Shown here piece by piece: positions 6,008-9,101 of a stretch of DNA of 9,101 nt. Source of the DNA: Enterobacteriaceae bacterium UBA3516 (GTDB lineage Bacteria > Pseudomonadota > Gammaproteobacteria > Enterobacterales > Enterobacteriaceae); NCBI GenBank assembly GCA_002377245.1, contig DFPL01000048.1, forward strand, positions 1 to 9,101, read 5' to 3'. The number at the start of each line of letters is the position of its first letter. Positions within the stretch are counted from its first letter, which is position 1. The notes beneath the pieces were generated by a model. The model saw nothing but the letters and a program-made list of their open reading frames with translations, ran no database searches and was not told the DNA's origin. A program made the translations under genes and the position numbers.

Positions 6008-6094
6008 ATGCAAAAAAAAGTTAGAACTTTTAAACGTCGTTACTATACGCGCGGGAAAGGTGGTTTGGAATGGGTTGAAGTAAACGGAGAGTAA
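6008..6094 (+). CDS. Uncertain 28-codon reading frame antisense to the ybgC leader
   Basis: ATG at 6008-6010 to TAA at 6092-6094 would encode a basic peptide starting MQKKVRTFKRRYY and ending GLEWVEVNGE, with eight Lys/Arg against three Glu. It is the only plus-strand frame here that is not inside a known gene. No good ribosome site precedes it (ATCCCGGTA) and no promoter is obvious, and its frame also stays open upstream through the ybgC antisense. The terminator hairpin starts 6 bases after its stop. I do not recognise the peptide. It may be chance, but the sequence does not look like random low-complexity translation. Confidence 0.2.
   Translation: MQKKVRTFKRRYYTRGKGGLEWVEVNGE
6042..6070 (-). 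promoter_or_regulatory. ybgC: Candidate promoter of the ybgC-tol-pal operon
   Basis: In the gap between ybgE and ybgC the minus strand has TATAGT (6042-6047, five of six matches to the -10 consensus) with TTCCAA (6065-6070) 17 bases upstream as a weak -35. Transcription would begin around 6034-6037, leaving a leader of about 40 bases with a T-rich tract (6012-6019) before the GTG. A promoter upstream of ybgC is known in E. coli; which bases form it here is inferred. Confidence 0.4.
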
Positions 6095-6120
6095 AAATAT
6101 ATGGGCTTTTGCAAGCCCAT
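6093..6120 (-). terminator. Rho-independent terminator of cydABX-ybgE
   Basis: A perfect 8-bp stem (6101-6108 with 6113-6120), loop GCAA on the minus strand, begins 22 bases after the ybgE stop. It is followed by ATA and five T residues (6093-6097). The GNRA-type loop and T run fit an intrinsic terminator. On the plus strand no T run follows. The three bases between stem and T run may reduce efficiency and permit read-through into ybgC, which has been described for the cyd-tol region in E. coli. Confidence 0.7.
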
Positions 6121-6142
6121 GTCGTAAACGGAGATTTCTTAT

Positions 6143-6436
6143 TCAAAAGAAGAAAAAAATCAGACCTGTTAACAAAACAACCATAGCGATTAACGGACAA
6201 AAGACGCCTTGCCAGACGAGCGAACGCGGACGAAAACCCACGCCGTGGATCACGCCGGCACACACCGCCCACATCAGCAGAAAGCCCTGCCAGACAGCAA
6301 GCTCGCTGGTCTTTGCCGCAAATTTTGACGGGTCCCAGAAAATACAGCCCGCCAGCACCAATGCCATGATTAAGGAAAGCGCCCTTAACGGGCGCTTATC
6401 CATTACCGCATAGAGCTTCGCGATAATCTCATCCAT
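6143..6436 (-). CDS. ybgE: YbgE, small inner-membrane protein of the cyd operon
   Basis: A 97-residue hydrophobic protein, E. coli length, with three likely membrane segments (about 18-34, 49-65 and 75-97) and the unusual C-terminal end IFFFF. The conserved middle has FWDPSKFAAKTSEL and WAVCAGVIHGVGFRP. YbgE is a family usually encoded with cytochrome bd genes; its function is not settled, with a role in oxidase assembly or stability suggested. I chose the ATG at 6434-6436 because it shares one base with the cydX stop (TGATG), gives the family length, and lets cydX ribosomes re-initiate; a TTG one codon upstream is possible but unneeded. Confidence 0.95.
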   Translation of the reverse strand: MDEIIAKLYAVMDKRPLRALSLIMALVLAGCIFWDPSKFAAKTSELAVWQGFLLMWAVCAGVIHGVGFRPRSLVWQGVFCPLIAMVVLLTGLIFFFF

Positions 6437-6549
6437 CAATGTTCTTCTTTTCCAGCTTTGGTCGCTTCCACGTGCTCAAACGCCAACGCGGTAATAATCC
6501 CAAAAGCACAGGCAAGAAGCGTTCCTAAAATCCATGCGAAATACCACAT
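6436..6549 (-). CDS. cydX: CydX, small subunit of cytochrome bd-I oxidase
   Basis: A 37-codon gene between cydB and ybgE. The peptide begins MWYFAWILGTLLACAFGI, forms one membrane helix (about 4-24), and ends in a polar tail EHVEATKAGKEEH. It has the same length as E. coli CydX (formerly YbgT) and near-identical N-terminal half. CydX packs against CydA and is needed to hold the haem b595/d site stable and the oxidase active. The ribosome site AAGGAG (6556-6561) is 6 bases from the ATG, a strong signal. It starts 14 bases after cydB stops, and its TGA overlaps the ybgE ATG by one base. Confidence 0.97.
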   Translation of the reverse strand: MWYFAWILGTLLACAFGIITALAFEHVEATKAGKEEH

Positions 6550-6563
6550 TATCAGCTCCTTAC

Positions 6564-7703
6564 TTAGTACATTGAGTGGGTATTGGTTTCAATTTGCTCT
6601 TTGGTGATGCGCCCGAACATTTTCCAGTAACACCAGCTGGTGTAGATAAGGATCAGCGGAACGAACACCAGCGCCACGAAGGTCATCAGATTCAGCGTCA
6701 TCTGACTTGATGTGGCATCCCACATAGTCAGGCTGGCATTCATCATAATGCTGGATGGCATCACAAACGGGAACATCGCAATACCGGCCGTCAGGATAAT
6801 GCACGCCAGCGTTAATGAAGAGAAGATAAACGCCAGCGCGGTTTTTTCCAGACGCGCACTGAGGATGGTCAGTACCGGTAAAGCCACACCCAGAGCCGGA
6901 ATCGCCCAAAGAATCGGGGTGTTATTGAAGTTAACCAACCAGGCCCCGGCCTGACGTGCCACTTCTTTGTTCAGCGGGTTAGACGCCGCGTGATGATCCA
7001 GCGTAGAGGTCACGACATAACCGTCGATACCCAGAACCACCCAAATACCGGCCAACAGGAAGCACACCATGGTCAACAAGGCGGCAAACTGAGCGACAGA
7101 ACGTGCACGCAGACGCAACTCGCCAACGGTACGCATTTGCAGGTAGGTCGCGCCCTGCGTGACGATCATGCCCACGCTCACAATACCGGCCAGCAGACCA
7201 AACGGGTTGAGCAGCTGGAAGAAATTACCGGTATAGGTCAGGCGCAGATACTCATCCACGCTGAACGGAACGCCCTGCAGCAGGTTACCAAAGGCCACGC
7301 CAATCACCAGAGGCGGAACAAAGCTACCGATGAAAATGCCCCAGTCCCACATGTTACGCCAGCGGGTGTCTTCAATCTTGGAGCGGTAATCAAAACCGAC
7401 CGGACGGAAGAACAAGGACGCCAGTACCAGAATCATCGCCATGTAGAAGCCGGAGAAGGCGGCGGCATAGACCATCGGCCAGGCAGCGAACAGCGCGCCA
7501 CCTGCGGTGATCAACCACACCTGGTTACCGTCCCAGTGCGGCGCGATGGAGTTAATCATCACGCGGCGCTCGGTATCAGTACGCCCCAGGAAACGGGTCA
7601 GCATGCCGACCCCCATGTCGAAACCGTCCGTCACGGCAAACCCGATCAGCAGAATGCCAACCAGCAGCCACCAGATAAAACGCAATACTTCATAATCAAT
7701 CAT
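6564..7703 (-). CDS. cydB: CydB, cytochrome bd-I ubiquinol oxidase subunit II
   Basis: A 379-residue polytopic inner-membrane protein of exactly the E. coli length, with eight to nine membrane helices. Family signatures are visible: DGFDMGVGML (26-35), SIAPHWDGNQVWLI (52-65) with Trp57 and Asp58, and FRPVGFDYR (99-107) with Arg100 and Asp105. CydB carries no haem but pairs with CydA as a pseudo-symmetric partner; Trp57 contacts a structural quinone and the acidic residues are placed for a proton path in the E. coli structure. The oxidase reduces oxygen to water with quinol electrons without pumping protons. The ATG has AGGAG 7 bases upstream and starts 15 bases after cydA. Confidence 0.98.
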   Translation of the reverse strand: MIDYEVLRFIWWLLVGILLIGFAVTDGFDMGVGMLTRFLGRTDTERRVMINSIAPHWDGNQVWLITAGGALFAAWPMVYAAAFSGFYMAMILVLASLFFRPVGFDYRSKIEDTRWRNMWDWGIFIGSFVPPLVIGVAFGNLLQGVPFSVDEYLRLTYTGNFFQLLNPFGLLAGIVSVGMIVTQGATYLQMRTVGELRLRARSVAQFAALLTMVCFLLAGIWVVLGIDGYVVTSTLDHHAASNPLNKEVARQAGAWLVNFNNTPILWAIPALGVALPVLTILSARLEKTALAFIFSSLTLACIILTAGIAMFPFVMPSSIMMNASLTMWDATSSQMTLNLMTFVALVFVPLILIYTSWCYWKMFGRITKEQIETNTHSMY

Positions 7704-7718
7704 TTGACGACTCCTGTC

Positions 7719-9101
7719 TTAGCGTGCCGGCTGAGAAGCCACGGTGGACTGCTCATATTCGCCAGAAACACCCTTGGTCTGCTCATAGTGGTAGCGACCG
7801 GTTTTCAGGCTGCTTGGGCCAAGGCGTGCAAATTTGAACATCAGGAACATTTCAGCCACCAGGAACAGGGTATAGAGACCACAAATCAGCACCATCGAGA
7901 AGATCAGGTCGCCTGCGGTCAGCGTAGAGTTTGCTACCGCAGTCGGGAGCATTTCACCCACGGCCCACGGTTGACGGCCATACTCCGCCACAAACCAACC
8001 GGATTCGATAGCGATCCAGGGCAGCGGAATGCCATACAGCGCCGCGCGCAGCAGCCACTTTTTCTCACCGATACGGTTACGACACACGGTCCAGAACGCC
8101 ACGGCGATGATGAAGAGCATCAGCACACCGCACGCCACCATAATACGGAAGGCGAAATACAGCGGCGCCACGCGTGGAATGGAGTCCTGCGTCGCCAGCT
8201 TGATTTGATCTTCAGTGGCATCAGAAACGTTCGGGGTGTAGCGCTTAAGCAGCAAACCGTAACCCAGGTCTTTTTTCACCGTGTTGAACGCATCGCGAAC
8301 AGACGGATCGGTGGAACCCGAACGCAGTTGCTCCAGCAGGTGATAGGCTTTCATCCCGTTACGGATACGCTCTTCATGCTGCACCATCAGGTCTTTCAGG
8401 CCAACCACTGGCGTGTCGACGGAACGGGTAGCAATGATGCCCAGCGCATAAGGAATCTGGATGGAGAAGTTGTTTTTCTGCCCGTCCTGATCCGGGATAC
8501 CAAACAGGGTAAAGGCGGCCGGCGCAGGCTGGGTTTCCCACTCTGCTTCGATAGCAGCCAGTTTGGTTTTCTGCACGTCACCCATTTCATAACCGGACTC
8601 ATCACCCAGCACGATAACAGAGAGAATCGCAGCCATACCGAAACTTGCTGCAATGGCAAAAGAGCGTTTGGCGAAGGCGATATCGCGGCCACGCAACAGG
8701 TAGTAGGAGCTGATACCCAGCACGAAAATCGCGCCGCAGGTATAGCCGGAGGCGACGGTGTGTACGAATTTCACCTGAGCAACCGGGTTAAGCACCAGTT
8801 CGGCGAAGCTCACCATCTCCATGCGCATGGTTTCGAAGTTGAAATCTGCGGCAACCGGGTTCTGCATCCAGCCGTTAGCCACCAGGATCCACAATGCAGA
8901 CAAGTTAGAACCCAGCGCAACCAGCCAGGTCACTGCCATATGCTGCACTTTGCCCAGACGATCCCAACCAAAGAAAAACAGACCTACAAAAGTCGACTCG
9001 AGGAAGAAAGCCATCAGGCCTTCAATGGCCAGCGGCGCACCGAAGATATCCCCAACATAGTGAGAATAGTAAGACCAGTTAGTCCCGAACTGGAACTCCA
9101 T
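7719..9101 (-). CDS. cydA: CydA, cytochrome bd-I ubiquinol oxidase subunit I (partial, 5' end outside window)
   Basis: 460 codons are present. By alignment with E. coli CydA from memory, about 72 N-terminal residues, including His19 (haem b595 ligand), lie beyond the window, so the Met at 9099-9101 is internal. Visible residues, as window number (E. coli number): Glu27 (99), Glu35 (107), His114 (186, haem b558), Lys180 (252) and Glu185 (257) in the quinol Q-loop, Arg319 (391), Met321 (393, haem b558) and Glu373 (445). All catalytic residues that can be checked are intact. The Q-loop has the long form of the E. coli type. The C-terminal tail after TGRYHYEQ is about 10 residues longer than in E. 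coli and ends the same way (QPAR). Expression is normally controlled by ArcA and Fnr upstream, not visible here. Confidence 0.98.
   Translation of the reverse strand: MEFQFGTNWSYYSHYVGDIFGAPLAIEGLMAFFLESTFVGLFFFGWDRLGKVQHMAVTWLVALGSNLSALWILVANGWMQNPVAADFNFETMRMEMVSFAELVLNPVAQVKFVHTVASGYTCGAIFVLGISSYYLLRGRDIAFAKRSFAIAASFGMAAILSVIVLGDESGYEMGDVQKTKLAAIEAEWETQPAPAAFTLFGIPDQDGQKNNFSIQIPYALGIIATRSVDTPVVGLKDLMVQHEERIRNGMKAYHLLEQLRSGSTDPSVRDAFNTVKKDLGYGLLLKRYTPNVSDATEDQIKLATQDSIPRVAPLYFAFRIMVACGVLMLFIIAVAFWTVCRNRIGEKKWLLRAALYGIPLPWIAIESGWFVAEYGRQPWAVGEMLPTAVANSTLTAGDLIFSMVLICGLYTLFLVAEMFLMFKFARLGPSSLKTGRYHYEQTKGVSGEYEQSTVASQPAR

Noticed and set aside
6437..6439. TTG start for ybgE one codon upstream of the ATG
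   Set aside because: The ATG at 6434-6436 gives the family length of 97 and overlaps the cydX stop in the usual TGATG arrangement.
1..9101. A new defence, mobile or biosynthetic system
   Set aside because: Every substantial gene is a core Tol-Pal or cytochrome bd gene in its usual order. I saw no integrase, transposase, CRISPR repeat, toxin-antitoxin pair or abrupt change of base composition beyond the tolA repeats.

Overview
The window is a core chromosomal segment of an Enterobacteriaceae bacterium, running almost entirely on the minus strand. Its gene order, protein lengths and sequences follow the Escherichia coli cydABX-ybgE / ybgC-tolQRAB-pal-cpoB / lysine-tRNA region closely. TolB, Pal and CpoB differ from my recollection of the E. 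coli K-12 proteins at enough positions that a relative such as Enterobacter, Klebsiella, Kosakonia or Citrobacter is more likely than E. coli. I cannot fix the genus by eye.

Reading the minus strand in the direction of transcription (high to low coordinates), the first block is respiratory. cydA is cut by the window end and lacks about 72 N-terminal codons. It is followed by cydB, the 37-codon cydX (6436-6549) and ybgE. These make and assemble the cytochrome bd-I quinol oxidase, the high-affinity terminal oxidase used at low oxygen. A GCAA-loop hairpin followed by five T residues (6093-6120) probably ends this transcript. The cyd promoter lies outside the window.

The second block is the Tol-Pal cell-envelope operon: ybgC (acyl-CoA thioesterase), tolQ, tolR and tolA (inner-membrane proton-driven motor), then tolB, pal and cpoB (periplasm and outer membrane). 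Spacing is tight: ybgC and tolQ overlap by 4 bases and tolQ-tolR are 3 apart, which suggests translational coupling. A 123-base gap before tolB holds a perfect TATAAT and a hairpin and probably carries the internal tolB promoter. TolQ/TolR use proton-motive force to energise TolA, which reaches across the periplasm to TolB and Pal, helping outer-membrane constriction at division. CpoB links this to peptidoglycan synthesis.

The third block is a stable-RNA unit: a promoter with a GC-rich discriminator, tRNA-Lys(UUU), and a spacer that repeats the 3' end of the tRNA inside a foldable structure at the window start.

I found no mobile element, CRISPR array, phage gene or undescribed multi-gene system. 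The points worth a second look are the tRNA 3'-end repeat, the tandem repeats that lengthen TolA, a short plus-strand reading frame antisense to the ybgC leader, and an 11-base direct repeat around the cyd terminator.
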